Shown: positions 10,160 through 20,574, counted from the stretch's first letter. The stretch: 64,000 bases of DNA from Prorocentrum cordatum (GCA_963575745.1 CAUYUJ010002736.1:76489-140488); one strand, 5' to 3'. Program-made: numbers and translations. The notes: generated by a model from the sequence alone, not told the origin.

Positions 10160-11412
10160 ATTTTTTCAGTTCTCTATGTATGTTCGTTTCCGAAGGAGCA
10201 AGAGCTTCAGCATCGAACGCGGTGTCAAACAAGGCGACCCACGTATCTCTTACCCCCTCAAAGCCCTGCTGGGTCACGTGCTCCGTTAATTCAAACCAAC
10301 TTGGGAACGAAAGGGGTTTGGCATTCAGCTGGGGCACACATAGCTCACGCTTCTGACGAATCTACGATTTTCTGACGGCGTGTCCTTACTTGAGACCATC
10401 TACGCCACTGCAAATGCATTCCGCGCGACCTGGAACGCACAGCCGCGAAGTGCGGGCCCTGACACGACTAGAATTCGCACGAACGTTAGCAGGAGACACA
10501 GACAATCGGCGAGTCATGCCGACATTAAAAGCTGGAGAGGCCATTAAGTATTTGGGACGGAAGCTGACGCTCTACGACTACCACCAATTTGCGCTTACCA
10601 ACATAATTGCCATGGGACGGGGCGCGTTCTACAAGCTCCGTGACGAATTATCGAGCAGTCGATATCCTCCCCATAACAGACTAAGACAGTTCAGCGGTAC
10701 GGTGGTACCTACTGTCATGTGCGGCTGCACTTCGTGGGCTCTCACCAAGGACATGCTTTCAGCACCTGAGACGCACCTGGCGACGTATGTTACGACTCAT
10801 TGTGAGCAACCGCAGACGACGAGCGAAAAACCAGATCACACCAACCGACGACATGACAAGCACCGACACAGAGCAACCCGACGACGGACCACTTCGACGA
10901 TGCCAACGACGGCTCCGATCTCGAACTGTGGGAGGGCTTTATACACACCGCCCACCAAACCACTCCAACGAAACCCGAAGGCCCCGATTTGCCCTCCACT
11001 TCCAGTGGCGGGGTCGGGGAACATTGAAAAAAAAAACATGGAGCCCGCACCCCCCCAACCCGAAATTCGGGACCTCGTGTTGGGCTGGGGTGGTCTGGCA
11101 GGTGGTCAACTGTATACGCAAAGCGGCCCATGCAGCTGCTGAGCGGGCAACACGGTCTCATGTGGACGATTGGGCGACGCTGTACCACACATGGACTTTG
11201 CGAGGGGCAAGACGGATAGCAGCGCGACCCTGTCAGATGTGGACACGGCTCGCTGCAGCCCGGAAGCCTCACGCCCACGACGACCCTTGTCCCGTTTGCC
11301 ACACACACACACGGTGGACAGCGACAGCGCTGGAGCGACGACACCACGCAGCTCAGGCACTGCAGCACCGCTGGGCATACCACGACGAGTTGAGTGGAAG
11401 TTGCGACTGACA
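10160..11412 (+). pseudogene. LINE reverse transcriptase remnant (LINE-B), broken
   Basis: Fragments in several frames follow the order of a non-LTR reverse transcriptase. About 10185-10245 holds the motif B region (IERGVKQGDP). About 10500-10800 reads AIKYLGRKLTLYD, then RLRQFSGTVVPTVMCG and a WALTKDM segment, the palm/thumb region C-terminal to the active site in LINEs. About 11105-11260 holds DDWATLYHTW and the C-terminal segment MWTRLAAARKPH. The catalytic F/YxDD motif is missing where it is expected, and frame changes are frequent. Family I sequence interrupts it at 10988-11105. No RNase H or zinc fingers are seen, so this belongs to a different LINE lineage from the 24-31 kb element. 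A 70-residue-scale alignment would settle the family; the LINE identity itself is firm. Confidence 0.75.
10988..11105. mobile_element. Family I insertion, copy 1, inside LINE-B
   Basis: TTTGCCCTCCACTTCCAGTG, GGGTCGGGGAACATTGAAAA and ACCCCCCCAACCCGAAA match 12022-12150 in order. It lies between LINE-B coding fragments, so it is younger than that LINE copy. Confidence 0.65.
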
Positions 11413-11699
11413 CGGTGTTCTGGCATTCGCTGGAGCACTATTTCGTTGCCTGCTCCAGCGTCTAGCCACTGCGGGCCCCGGCCCGCCCGCGCCGGTCCTT
11501 CGGGCCACGCCGGCCACCGGCCGGCGGACACGCGCGCCTCGCCTCGCGTTTCGCCTAGTTGTAGTTCCTCTGCCGCACGGACTTGCCTCCTAATTCGCTT
11601 CATTTTGTCTAGCGCTGCGTTACGTCGGTATTTTTTCTTCGCACCATGTGCCCACGTGCGGGCTAACGTCAAAACGGAGGAGCGGGTGGAGGTCGATGA
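11413..11699. other. GC-rich spacer after LINE-B
   Basis: Contains a GGCCCCGGCCCGCCCGCGCC tract and no recognisable gene. A 444-residue frame passes through from 11170 to 12504 but is a patchwork of LINE, GAT repeat and family I. Confidence 0.5.
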
Positions 11700-12010
11700 C
11701 CCTGTTGATGATGATGCTGATGATGATGACGATGAAGATAATGATGAGGATGTTGTCGCTGATGGTGTTGATGGTGCCGATGCTGGTGCTGAAGCTGAAT
11801 ATGTTGATTCGGAGGACGACGATGCCGATGACGACGATGATGACCATGACGATGATGAGGATGAAGATGACGGTGGTGGTAGTGGTTACGATGGTGGTGG
11901 TGATGGTGATGTTGATGATGATGGCGACGATGATGATGATGATTATGATGATGATGCTGATGATGATAACGATTATGAGTATGATCCCGATTCCGATAAT
12001 GACCATGGTG
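11700..12010. repeat. GAT/GAC trinucleotide array
   Basis: Degenerate GAT repeats reading as poly-Asp on the plus strand and poly-Ile or poly-His on the minus strand. Confidence 0.9.
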
Positions 12011-12021
12011 AAGTGCCTCAC

Positions 12022-12150
12022 TTTGCCCTCCATGTGCCCTCCATTTCCAGTGTGGGGGGGTCGGGGAACATTGAAAAACACATATGTGGAGCCTGGACCC
12101 CCCCAACCCGAAACTCGTATCGTCGGGTGGGTTGCGGTGGTTTTGTACGA
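12022..12150. mobile_element. Family I element, copy 2
   Basis: Shares GGGTCGGGGAACATTGAAAA and CCCCCCCAACCCGAAAC with copy 1. The GGGGGGTC and GACCCCCC blocks inside it are mutually inverted. Confidence 0.6.
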
Positions 12151-12661
12151 TGTCAGGGAGGGCCATCAAGTGGGCCCCGAGAGGACCCCCCAGAGACACA
12201 CACACACACCACGTGGTATGTTTTTTCGTTGCGGGGAGTCTTTGTTCACTCTTGGGGCCGTCTGGCAGATCCAAGAACATGTCCGCTGGGGCCCACGGTG
12301 TTCCCAAGAGGCCATCAACAAAATAGTTCAGTCAGAGGCACGCAACAATGTGATCATTTTCTTATTCATTGTTTTGCCGATCGGCGCGGGCCCTCGCACC
12401 CCCTCCCTCCCCCCCCATGGAGGAGATCTTGGCAATTTTTGGCGCCTGTTTCAAGCAGGTGGGGTCTCCCCAATAGGACGTACTGTTACAAACAGTCGCG
12501 CTAAGCAGAGCTCCGGAGCCAGATCCCCTCCCTCCACCCCCCCTTCCGCCCAATGTCGAAACGCCGAATCAGAAAACGTTCACCATCAACACTCTATGCA
12601 TCTTTCTTGGCGGGCCTCTGGTTTACGCTCTTGGGCCGCCTTGGAAAGGACAAAAAGAGAG
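12151..12661. other. Unassigned sequence
   Basis: No gene seen. Contains CAGAGACACACACACACACC near 12190 and a run of G+C-rich unique DNA. Confidence 0.45.
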
Positions 12662-12782
12662 AACGAGCAGGAGGACGAAGGGGAAAGACGGTGAGGGGGA
12701 GGAGGCGGAGGAGGAGGAGGAGGAGGCGGGGTGAATGAGCAGGAGGAGGAGGAGTAGGAGGAGGAGGAGGAGGAGGAGGACG
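12662..12782. repeat. (GGA)n array
   Basis: GGA triplets with GGC and GTA interruptions; ends 50 bp before a family EE element. Confidence 0.9.
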
Positions 12783-12831
12783 TCCTTTTGCTCCAGGCGC
12801 TCCGAGGAGGGAGGAGGAGCGAGGAGGATGA

Positions 12832-12991
12832 CCCAGACCTCCGACGTCCTAATAGCAAATCCCGGCTGCAGCTTTTGTTTGTTAGTTTGGCGTCCGGGGC
12901 CCGGGACCACAGTGTGAAGAGACAGCGCTGGGCGTTATACCTGACATGTTTCGGCTTGTCTCGTGAGAAGACATGACGTCGGAGGTCTGGG
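12832..12991. mobile_element. Family EE MITE, copy 1 (160 bp)
   Basis: CCCAGACCTCCGACGTC at 12832-12848 and its exact inverse GACGTCGGAGGTCTGGG at 12975-12991 form a perfect 17-bp terminal inverted repeat. It sits inside GGA-rich DNA on both sides. Copy 2 is at 15.47 kb. Confidence 0.85.
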
Positions 12992-12999
12992 GAGGAGGT

Positions 13000-13390
13000 C
13001 GAGGGGCAGGAAGGAGAAGGAGAGTGAGGAGGAGAGGAGCAGGAGGTGGGGGAGAGACCGCTGTTCTGGTGCCCTCGACGGAAAGGCGGGGTCGCGTAGA
13101 GGGTCGGGGGGCGAGCTTCGCTGGGGGAGGGCCCCCGGGGAGGGCGCCTCAGGCGCCATCCCCGATCCCGAGCCGCTGCTTACGTCAGCCGTGGACAGGA
13201 CTACCAGGCCCCAGAGCCTCCGACGGATGGGTCTAGCACGAGAGTTGCTGTTCCCCCTCGATGTGCACCTCCCTCTGCTTCGTCCTCAGCTCTGTTGGAC
13301 CGCCGCCCTGCTCTGCCTTGCCCACCCGCCCGCGGCGCCCTGGCGACCCTCCTGAAGTGCCCCCCCGTGGCACCTCGACCGCATCCCGCC
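13000..13390. other. GGA-rich then GC-rich sequence
   Basis: Weak GGA repeats to about 13060, then G+C-rich DNA with overlapping open frames and no recognisable motif. Confidence 0.4.
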
Positions 13391-13830
13391 TGTCTGCTTG
13401 TTGTTTGGACGCGCTCCGTGCTCACAGGCACTCCTGGACCAGAATCGCCTCCCGCGCACTTGGTCGCCATCGTCAGGGCCACCCCCACACCCCCACCGGG
13501 GACGGGGGGACCGCTGGCGCTGCCCGCGGGACCCCTACAGGTGAGGGTGTCGCGTCTGCTTGTTGTCTGGAAACGCTCCGTGCCCACAGGCACTCCAGGA
13601 CCCGAATCGCCTCCCGCGCACTTGGTCGCCATCGTCAGGGCCACCCCCACACCCCCACCGGGGTCGGGGGGACCGCTGGCGCTGCCCGCGGGGCCCCTCC
13701 AGGTCCAGGACCCCATCGCCTCCCGCGCACTTGGTCGCCATCGTCAGAGCCATCCCCCCACCCCCGCACCGGGGACGGGGGCACCGCTTGCGCTGCTCGC
13801 GGGCCCCCCCCCGGGTGAGAATTGGGCGCA
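13391..13830. repeat. Tandem repeat, unit about 162 bp, 2.6 copies
   Basis: TGCTTGTTGTTTGGACGCGC, CGCCTCCCGCGCACTTGGTC and GGGGGGACCGCTGGCGCTGC recur in order at a spacing of about 162 bp; the third copy lacks its left part. Frames of 171-256 residues crossing it read the repeat. Confidence 0.85.
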
Positions 13831-13869
13831 GAGGAGCCGGCAGACGACGGCCCCCCCGTGCCCCCCCGG

Positions 13870-13894
13870 GTGTGTGTGTGTGTGTGTGTGTGTG
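13870..13894. repeat. (GT)n microsatellite
   Basis: Twelve GT dinucleotides. Confidence 0.95.
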
Positions 13895-13901
13895 GCAGGT
13901 C

Positions 13902-14077
13902 CGAGGCGGGAATTTATACATGACCACCGCCTGGAGGGTCAGCTTGCAGAGCCTCGGCAGGCGGTGGATATGGACATATTCGGGCCTCCGGGGGCCAACA
14001 TCTGTCCGTATGCACCGCCCGCTGGGGCACCAGAACGTCGGCTCCTAGGCGGTGGATCTGGATAAATCCCCGCCTCG
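13902..14077. mobile_element. Family JJ MITE (176 bp)
   Basis: CGAGGCGGGAATTTATACAT at the left pairs with TGGATAAATCCCCGCCTCG at the right, and the next block (CCACCGCCTGG against CCTAGGCGGTGG) pairs as well: about 35 bp of terminal inverted repeat with a handful of mismatches. Single copy in this window. Confidence 0.75.
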
Positions 14078-14158
14078 CAGCAGGGCGGGCGAGGATCCAA
14101 TGTTCCGTCAGCGGGGACTGGGTTGGCGGTTTTTGGGCGTCGCGCAATTCGGGACGGT

Positions 14159-14350
14159 CGAAATGGGTACGGAAAGAGAGGGTACGATGCCCAGCAGGAG
14201 ATCCTGCTCATTTGGAACAGGACTCGCTGTCCGTGCCGCCGCGGACGTTGTTCATTGAAGACAGAAGCCGCCTGCCCGACAGCGGCCGCTGTCGGTTTTG
14301 GACAACATGTATTGTTGGGTATTGTACCCATTTTTTCCGTACCCATTTCG
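14159..14350. mobile_element. Family KK MITE (192 bp)
   Basis: CGAAATGGGTACGGAAAGAG pairs with TTTTTTCCGTACCCATTTCG, and the inverted match continues (GGTACGATGCCCAGCA against TTGGGTATTGTACC) for about 44 bp. A short internal hairpin (ACAGCGGCCGCTGT) lies near the middle. Single copy here. Confidence 0.8.
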
Positions 14351-14489
14351 GGCGTCCAGAGCAATGGGGGGGCGAGATGGGAGGGGGGGGGGGCAGCGAG
14401 GGCTGCATGCAAAGGGGCCTTTGAGGGTCCAAACGGGAGCCTGCAGGGCCAGACGCCCAAGGAGCCTTTTCTCCAGGCGCCGTGCTTTT

Positions 14490-14580
14490 TGTTTCGCAAC
14501 GTCGACCCCCAGATGTCTGCTCCCCTTCTTATCCCGGGACCAGCGTTTCGCCCCGAGTCGTTTCTCGATGGCCCCGATCG
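14490..14580. repeat. Family DD fragment, copy 1
   Basis: GACCCCCAG, CGGGACCAGCG and GAGTCGTTTCTCGATGGCC occur in the order found inside EE copy 2 (15.52-15.60 kb) and at 39.72-39.81 kb. It directly abuts family G copy 2. Confidence 0.5.
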
Positions 14581-14581
14581 C

Positions 14582-14778
14582 AGGCCTAGAGATGGACACC
14601 AACACCAACATCGGCCGTGTGCCTCCACCGAGGGAAGAAGATCCCGATCTCGGTGATGGTGCTAATAATTCTGGCTTCCAAGGTGACCGAAATATTACCA
14701 CCAAAACCGAAATCTAGGATCATCACCCCCCTGTGGAGGCAAACCCCTGTGCTGGTGTTGGTGCCCATTTCCAGGCCT
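14582..14778. mobile_element. Family G fold-back element, copy 2 (197 bp)
   Basis: Same AGGCCT ends and inverted arms as copy 1 (GGACACCAACACCAACATCG against TGTGCTGGTGTTGGTGCCC). The interior GGTGCTAATAATTCTGGCTT shows this copy's own changes. Confidence 0.85.
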
Positions 14779-15079
14779 CCAACCCGAGGCCCGGCGCCGA
14801 GCCCCCGGAGGCCGGAGGCAGCGAAAGGCCTCCCGTCGTGATGCTTCCCACCGCGCGAGGCGAGCTGCAGGGGACGCGACCCCCGCCTCCCGTGCACTTA
14901 CGCGTAGTGGAAGTCGACTAATGGAGAGGAAGCGCGCTGCCAAATTCGCCGGTCCAACGGGCCAGAGGCGTGCTAAGATCTCCGGTGACTACTTAACAAT
15001 ACAATATTTCTAGTTCGCGCGCGCGGGGCGGCCCCTGGGGGCCCCCGGACGAAAAGTACCCCGGCTGACCCCCGGCCGG
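14779..15079. other. Unassigned sequence with a short coding-like stretch
   Basis: From an ATG at 14923 a frame reads MERKRAAKFAGPTGQRRAK and ends about 30 residues later. It is basic and not repeat-derived, but too short to assign. Confidence 0.2.
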
Positions 15080-15320
15080 GTCCCGGCCGGGTCCCGGGCG
15101 ATCCCCAGGGGGGAGGCTATTTTTCGCCACCCTGCACGAGGATCGTGGACTCCGAGGGGGTGGCTGCAATCGACTACCCCCCCTCCCGCCCCAAGGGGCC
15201 CCCAAGAGCCCCCCAAGAGGCCCCAGGGGAGCCCAAGACGCCGCCGAGGAGCCCCGAGACGCTCCCAAGAAGCCCCCAAGAGGCCCCCAAGACGGCCCCA
15301 AGAGGCCCCAACTAGCGCTC
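15080..15320. repeat. Family M-type CCCCAAGAGGC repeats
   Basis: Irregular repeats of AAGAGGCCCCAAG-like words, the same sequence style as the 55 kb array and the 20 kb block. Confidence 0.7.
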
Positions 15321-15358
15321 CAGGGCCGGCGGAATGAGCGAAGCAATGACATAAATTC

Positions 15359-15433
15359 CAGATGCCTGAAGCATGTTTCAAACATGTCTTAATCATGTAC
15401 AATTGCATGTTTGAAACATGCTTAGGGCATCTG
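15359..15433. repeat. 75-bp A+T-rich hairpin
   Basis: CAGATGCCTGAAGCATGTTT with CAAACATG (15359-15386) is repeated inverted at 15406-15433, with two mismatches in 28 positions and a 19-nt loop. It stands out as A+T-rich in G+C-rich surroundings. It could be a small fold-back element or the source of a hairpin RNA; neither is shown. Confidence 0.8.
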
Positions 15434-15471
15434 TCCGACAATATGAACACATGTTAAATTCAATGATAGGA

Positions 15472-15654
15472 CCCAGAGATCCGACGTCGTGATTTTTCCA
15501 ATACGGGGTCCCTGGAAGTCTCGACCCATTCCCCAGGACCGGCTTCTCATCCAGAGTCGTTTTTTGACGGTCCCGGAGCCCGGCGAGGGCCGCTAGAGGC
15601 CGAAAACCTAGAAAAACCTCCGTCTTGATTTTTTCAATGCTTCGGAGGTCTGGG
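15472..15654. mobile_element. Family EE MITE, copy 2
   Basis: CCCAGAGATCCGACGTCGTG at the left pairs with TTCGGAGGTCTGGG at the right, matching the termini of copy 1. The interior differs from copy 1 and contains the family DD words. Confidence 0.65.
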
Positions 15655-15817
15655 TAGGACTGTCAGAGTGTCCACTGCCATGGCATCCACAGCACGAGCG
15701 CCCACCCGAGCCGCCAGAGCCGCGCATGGCCGGGCCCGTGGCGCTGGGCGCCGGGGCCCCTCCGCCGTGCTTCCTCGGGGCGCGAGTGGCCCTCGCGCGC
15801 CAGGGGAAGCGCGGAGG

Positions 15818-15955
15818 GAGGAGGAGGAGGAGGAGGAGGAGGAGGAGGAAGAGGAGGAGGAGGAGGAGGAGGAGAGGAGGAGGAGGAGGAGAGGAGGCGA
15901 GGAGGCGAGGAGGAGGAGGAGGAGGAGGAGGAGGAGGAGGAGGAGGACAACAACG
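15818..15955. repeat. (GGA)n array
   Basis: GGA run with GGCGA interruptions; gives poly-Glu and poly-Arg frames. Confidence 0.95.
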
Positions 15956-16089
15956 AGAACAGGGACGAGGAGGAGGAGGGGGACGAGGGCGAGGAGGACA
16001 AGCTAGGCGCGCTGGAGTCATATCTGACGTCCTCCTTTCCATTCGAACAATCGGATGTCGCAGCATTCATTGCACGTCATTACATTGCA

Positions 16090-16560
16090 TAGAATGGTGT
16101 CGAAGATCAACGCGTAGCATGACATAGCACGGCGTGGCGGGGGCTTCTGCGGCCCCAAATCAACGAATCGACACCGAATGTGTAATCTCCTCCGATGGTT
16201 CTTCGGAAGGCCATTTTCTGCATTTTGGGGCCTATTTGGAAGGATCGAAAACCATGCCGGGGGAATGGCACTGGAAATAATGACGCCTGCGCTGCAGCGG
16301 GAGCACGATTCGGAACGAGCGGAGGCGCGGAAATGAGGCCAGAGGTGCAGCGGGAGCACGATTGGGAACGAGCGGTAGCGCGGAAATGAGGCAAGCGCTT
16401 CAGCGAGAGCAGCATTTTGACCCCCCCCCAAAAAAAAACAAGCGCGGAAGCGCGGACATGAGGACGCGTAGCTTGACATAGCATGGCGTGGCGACGCCCC
16501 AAGGTGGGGTGGCTTCTGCGTCCCAGAAAGTCAACGAATCGACACCGAATGTGTAATTTT
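16090..16560. repeat. Family J repeat, copy 1
   Basis: Contains GCGTAGCATGACATAGCACG, AACGAATCGACACCGAATGT, and a short tandem block with GGAGCACGATTCGGAACGAG and GCGGAAATGAGGC. The same parts in the same order make up 20.58-21.05 kb. It runs directly into family A copy 2. Confidence 0.75.
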
Positions 16561-16564
16561 TTCG

Positions 16565-17850
16565 GATCTTTTATTCGGCGTCCATTTTGCCCAACCGTCC
16601 TGTGGTGTTGGGTCCTTGTTTTGAAGAGACGGCGCCCCGCGTTCTCCTTCTCGTCCCGCCTCCTCTCTCCTCCCCTACCTCCCTCCTCCCCCTCCTTGCC
16701 TCCTCCCTGGGTTCCACCCACCCAGTACAGCGCTTCGTGGCCCCATAGGGAACTCCACCGAAGGTCCAGGTTCTACCGCCCGCATGCGTCCCCCACACCC
16801 AGTACAGCGTTTCGTGGCCCCCTATGGAGCTCCAACGACGGTCCCAGTGCTACCGCCCGCATGCGTCCACCCCAGCCAGTACAGTGTTTCGTGTGCCCAT
16901 TGGGAGCTCCACCGACGGTCCTAGTGCTACCGCCAGCTCCACCGACGGCCCTAGTGCTACCGCCCGCATGCATCCCCCCACCCCCAAGTACAGCGCTTCG
17001 TGGCCCCATAGGGAGCTCCAACGAACTGCCCAGCGCTATCGCCCGCATGCGTCCCCCCCACCCAGTACAGCGCTTCGTGGCCCCATAGGGAGCTTAAGCG
17101 ACGGTCCCAGTTCTACCGCCCGCATGCGTCCCCCCCGCCCAGTACAGCGATTCGTGGCCCCATGGGGAGCTCCACCGACGGCCCCAGTGTTACCGCCCGC
17201 ATGCGTCCCCCCACGCAGTGCATCATGTCAGTCCCCGTAGGGAACTCCACCGAAGGTCCCAGCGCTACCGCCCGCATCCGTCCCCCCCATCTAGTACAAA
17301 GTTTCGTGGAGTTCCACCGAAGGTTTCAGTGCTACCGCCCGCATGGGTCCCCCCCCACCTACTACAGCGTTTCGTGGCCACCAACGGCCCCAGTGCTACC
17401 GCCCGCATGCGTCCCTCCCACCCAGGACAGCGTTTCGTGGCCCCATAGGGAACTCCACCGACGGCCCCATTGTTACCGCCCGCATGCGCGCCCCCGCCCA
17501 ATACAGCGTTTCGTGGCCCCATAAGGAGCTCCACCGAACTGCCCAGCGCTATCGCCCGCATGCGTCCCCCCCACCCAGTACAGCGCTTCGTGGCCCCATA
17601 AGGAGCTCCACCGAAATTACCAGTGCTACCGCCCGCATGCGTCCCCCACCTCCAGTACAGCGATTCGTGGCCCCATAGGGAGCTCCACCGACGGCCCCAG
17701 TACTACCGCCCGCATGCGTCCCCCCCACCCAGTACAGCGTTGTGTGGCCCCATAGGGAGCTCCACTGACGGTCCCAGTGCTACCGCACGCATGCGTTCCC
17801 CCCCACCCGGTGCAGCGTTTCGTGGCCCCATGGGGAGCTCCACCGAAACA
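16565..17850. mobile_element. Family A composite element, copy 2, with minisatellite
   Basis: The left flank TGTGGTGTTGGGTCCTTG and AAGAGACGGCGCCCCGCG match copies 1 and 3. From about 16720 there are about 14 units of roughly 78 bp (CAGCGTTTCGTGGCCCCATA, GGGAGCTCCACCGACGG, CCGCCCGCATGCGTCC). Some units lack blocks of 20-30 bp. The right flank differs from those of copies 1 and 3. Confidence 0.7.
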
Positions 17851-17939
17851 TGATCGACCCACGAACCCGGAAAGGAATATTGAAATGTAACGCATGGCAA
17901 CGTTTTCAAAGACAACTGATTGGGTGACGGGCACATGCA

Positions 17940-18700
17940 AGGCTGAGTGTATCGAGCTTGATGTACCCTGCCGAGGGCTGTGCTGTGCTGCACCGTGCTG
18001 AATTGCGATGTGCCATGCCGCGATTGTGCTCTATAGCGTCGTGGATCGAGTCCTCCTTTGCATCCGAGTCCTGACCGAACTGATCTGGATCTTGAGCTCG
18101 AGCTGCCTGAACACATAGTAGCTGCCCAAGAGCTAATGGACAGGGGAACATGCCAGGAGGACGCGCCGCGAAACGTCCCAAGGGATGCGCCAGGCGGCGT
18201 GCCAGGGGACGTGCCATGGGGTCGCACCGCGGGACGTGCCAAGGGGACGCGCTACGGAACGTGCCAATGGATGTGCCACGGGATGTGCCAGGGGACGCGC
18301 CACGCAACGTGCCAGGGGGACTCGCCAAGGGACGCCCCACGGAACGTGCCAAGGAACGTGCCAAGTTGCAATGTTGAGTGTATCGATCTTGATGTACCGT
18401 GCCGAAATCTGTCCTGTGCTGCGCCGTGCTGAATTGCGATGTGCCATGTCGCGATTGTGCTGTAGCTTCGTGGATCGAGTCCTCCTTTGCATCCGAGTCC
18501 TGACCGAACTGATCTGGATCTTAAGCTCGAGCTGCCTGAACACATAGTAGCTGCCCCAGAGCTAATTGACAAGGGGACATGCCAGGAGGACGCGACGCGG
18601 AACGTCTCAAGGGACCCGCCAAGCAACGTGCCAAGGGACGTGCCATGGGGACGCACCGCGGGACGTGCCAAGGGGACGCGCTGCGGAACGTGCTGGGGAC
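17940..18700. repeat. Family L tandem duplication, period about 431 bp
   Basis: TGAGTGTATCGAGCTTGATG at 17943 and its counterpart at 18374 start two copies that share CTGACCGAACTGATCTGGAT and CTGCCTGAACACATAGTAGC. Each copy ends in a fast-evolving block of ACGTGCCAAGGGACG-type words of 16-20 bp, whose number differs between copies. Confidence 0.85.
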
Positions 18701-19260
18701 AAGCGTTTCGCTCGAGACATCCTGCCAACATCCTTAGAATTCCCGCGCGCGGGACGCGGCACGCGCGAGACATCCTCGGAATTCTCGAGAGCGGGACGTG
18801 AAAACAAGCATTTCGCCTGAGACATCCTCTGAATTCTGGACCCCCACGAGGCCCCCCACGAGGCCACCGCTCGAAACACCCCCCAATTTTGCAAAACCAG
18901 CGTTTCGCTCGAAACCTCTTCAACAAATTATGAAAGACAAGCATTTCGCTCGAGACATCCTGCCAAAATTCAAGGAAATCCTCGAACAACAAACGAATTA
19001 GTCGAGACATCCTCGAAATTCCTGCGCGCGGGACGCGGCACGCGCGAAACATCATCGGAATTCCTGCGCGCGGGGTGCTTTTCCGCGTCGCGGTCGGCTC
19101 TGCAAAGCCAGCGTTTCGCTCGAGACATCCTCAACAAATTCTGAAAACAAGCGTTTCGCTCGAGACATCCCCAACTCTGTAAAACCAGCGTTTCGCTCGA
19201 GACATCCTCAACAAATTCTGAAAAACAAGCGTTTCGCTAGGGACATCCTCAATTTTTTAT
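18701..19260. repeat. Family K interspersed tandem repeat
   Basis: AAGCGTTTCGCTCGAGACAT with CCTC recurs about ten times at irregular spacing, alternating with AACAAATTCTGAAAAC and with CGCGCGGGACGCGGCACGCG hairpin blocks. Isolated members occur at 44.10 and 44.27 kb. Confidence 0.8.
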
Positions 19261-19377
19261 TCGCCGGCCCTACGCGACCTCGTTATTTATCGCAAAACAA
19301 ATTCGCCGGCCCTACAGCCGTCAAAACCGGGGGGAAACCAACTAAAAGAGAACCCTGGGCTCAGGCCCTTTCCGGGA

Positions 19378-19440
19378 AAATAGATTCACACTTGCGGTGC
19401 TAACAGATGCATATGGTTGGGTCTTTCGACAAAATGATTC
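19378..19440. repeat. Solo right end of family A
   Basis: ATTCACACTTGCGGTGCTAA, then GCATATGGTTGGGTCTTTCG, matches the right flanks of A copies 1 and 3, with no minisatellite beside it. Confidence 0.55.
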
Positions 19441-19925
19441 TACAGGCTTACGCCACATCCGCCGACCCCTTCTGTGAGTTTTGCGAGGGCAGGAGTTTCT
19501 GGCCAGCGGCGTCTTGTGTGAGGGTGCGGTGTCGCGCGCGGGTGGTGGCAGATACGTAGGGGGTCCAAATGTTTGCGTGATGCCGGTGGTCTGGGGCGTG
19601 TTTTGCGAGCGCCTTGCGTGCTGTGCACCCGGGTGCGGGGTGTTCTTCTGGGAGGTCGGCTTTTCGACCCGCAACTAAGTGGAGGACCGCCGGAAGACGA
19701 AAGGAGCAAGAGTAGCGTGCGGAAATTGTGATCAGCGAGGCATCACCGCGAAAGATGTGGCAGATGAGTCGAAACGGGTGAAGGCTGTTGACGTTCGCAG
19801 CGCGCACGAAACAGTTCGCGCGGCAGCAGCACATTAGCGCCGAGCAAGATAGTGAGCACGTCGCGAGGAAGAGCAAGGCTGTATGCGCGGAGTGCATTGC
19901 AGTTGGCTTGACGGCTCGCAATAGT
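19441..19925. other. Unassigned sequence
   Basis: Open frames of 65-157 residues on the minus strand carry no motif that I recognise. Confidence 0.4.
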
Positions 19926-20572
19926 GAAGCGTCTGGGGGTCTTTGGGGGGCCTCCTGGGGGCCTCTTGGGGGCTCCTTGGGGCGTCTTGGCGGCCTCTTG
20001 GGGGCAACTGGCGGCCTCTTGGGGCACTCTTGGGCCCCCCTGGGGCTCGTGGGGGCGGAAAGCTAGATTTTTGAATTTTTTGTTGCCCTCTTGGGCCCCT
20101 CTTGGTGCCGTTTTGGAGCCTTCTTGGGCCGTCTTGGGGACCTCTTAGGCCGTCTTGGGGCCATATTGGGCCGTCGTGGGGCCGTCTTGGGGGCCTTTGG
20201 GGCCGTCTTGGGGCGGTCTTCGGGGCCTCTTGGGCCGTCTTGGAGCGTCGGAAAGCCCACGAGGTGAATTTGTGACACATATACTTAAATGAGCAATTTT
20301 CTGCGTTTAGGGACCCTCCCGGGACGCATCTTGGAGGCCCCTGGGGGGCGTCTTGGGCCAGCTGGAGGCCATCTCGGGTGTCTTCGATCGTTCTTGGACC
20401 GACCATGTTGAGCTCTCTTGGAAGCCACTTGGGGCGCTCCTGGAGCGCTCTTGGGGCCGTATTCGGGGCTCTCTTGGGCCGTCTTCGGCGTTTCTTGAGC
20501 CGTCTTGTCGCCCTCTTGGGCTGTCTTGGGGCCCTCTTGGAGGTTGGGTCCGACAGAACGATTTAGATCTTG
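19926..20572. repeat. Family M-type repeats in inverse orientation
   Basis: Reads GGGGCGTCTTGGGGGCCTC and similar, the reverse complement of the 55 kb array. At about 20230 GGGCCGTCTTGGAGCGTCGG with AAAGCCCA matches the inverse of the array's unit junction, so it is homologous to the array and not merely alike in composition. Confidence 0.7.
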
Positions 20573-20574
20573 GG

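Noticed and set aside
11170-12504. A 444-residue plus-strand frame.
   Set aside because: It runs through LINE-B out of frame, a GAT array and family I; no part looks like one protein.
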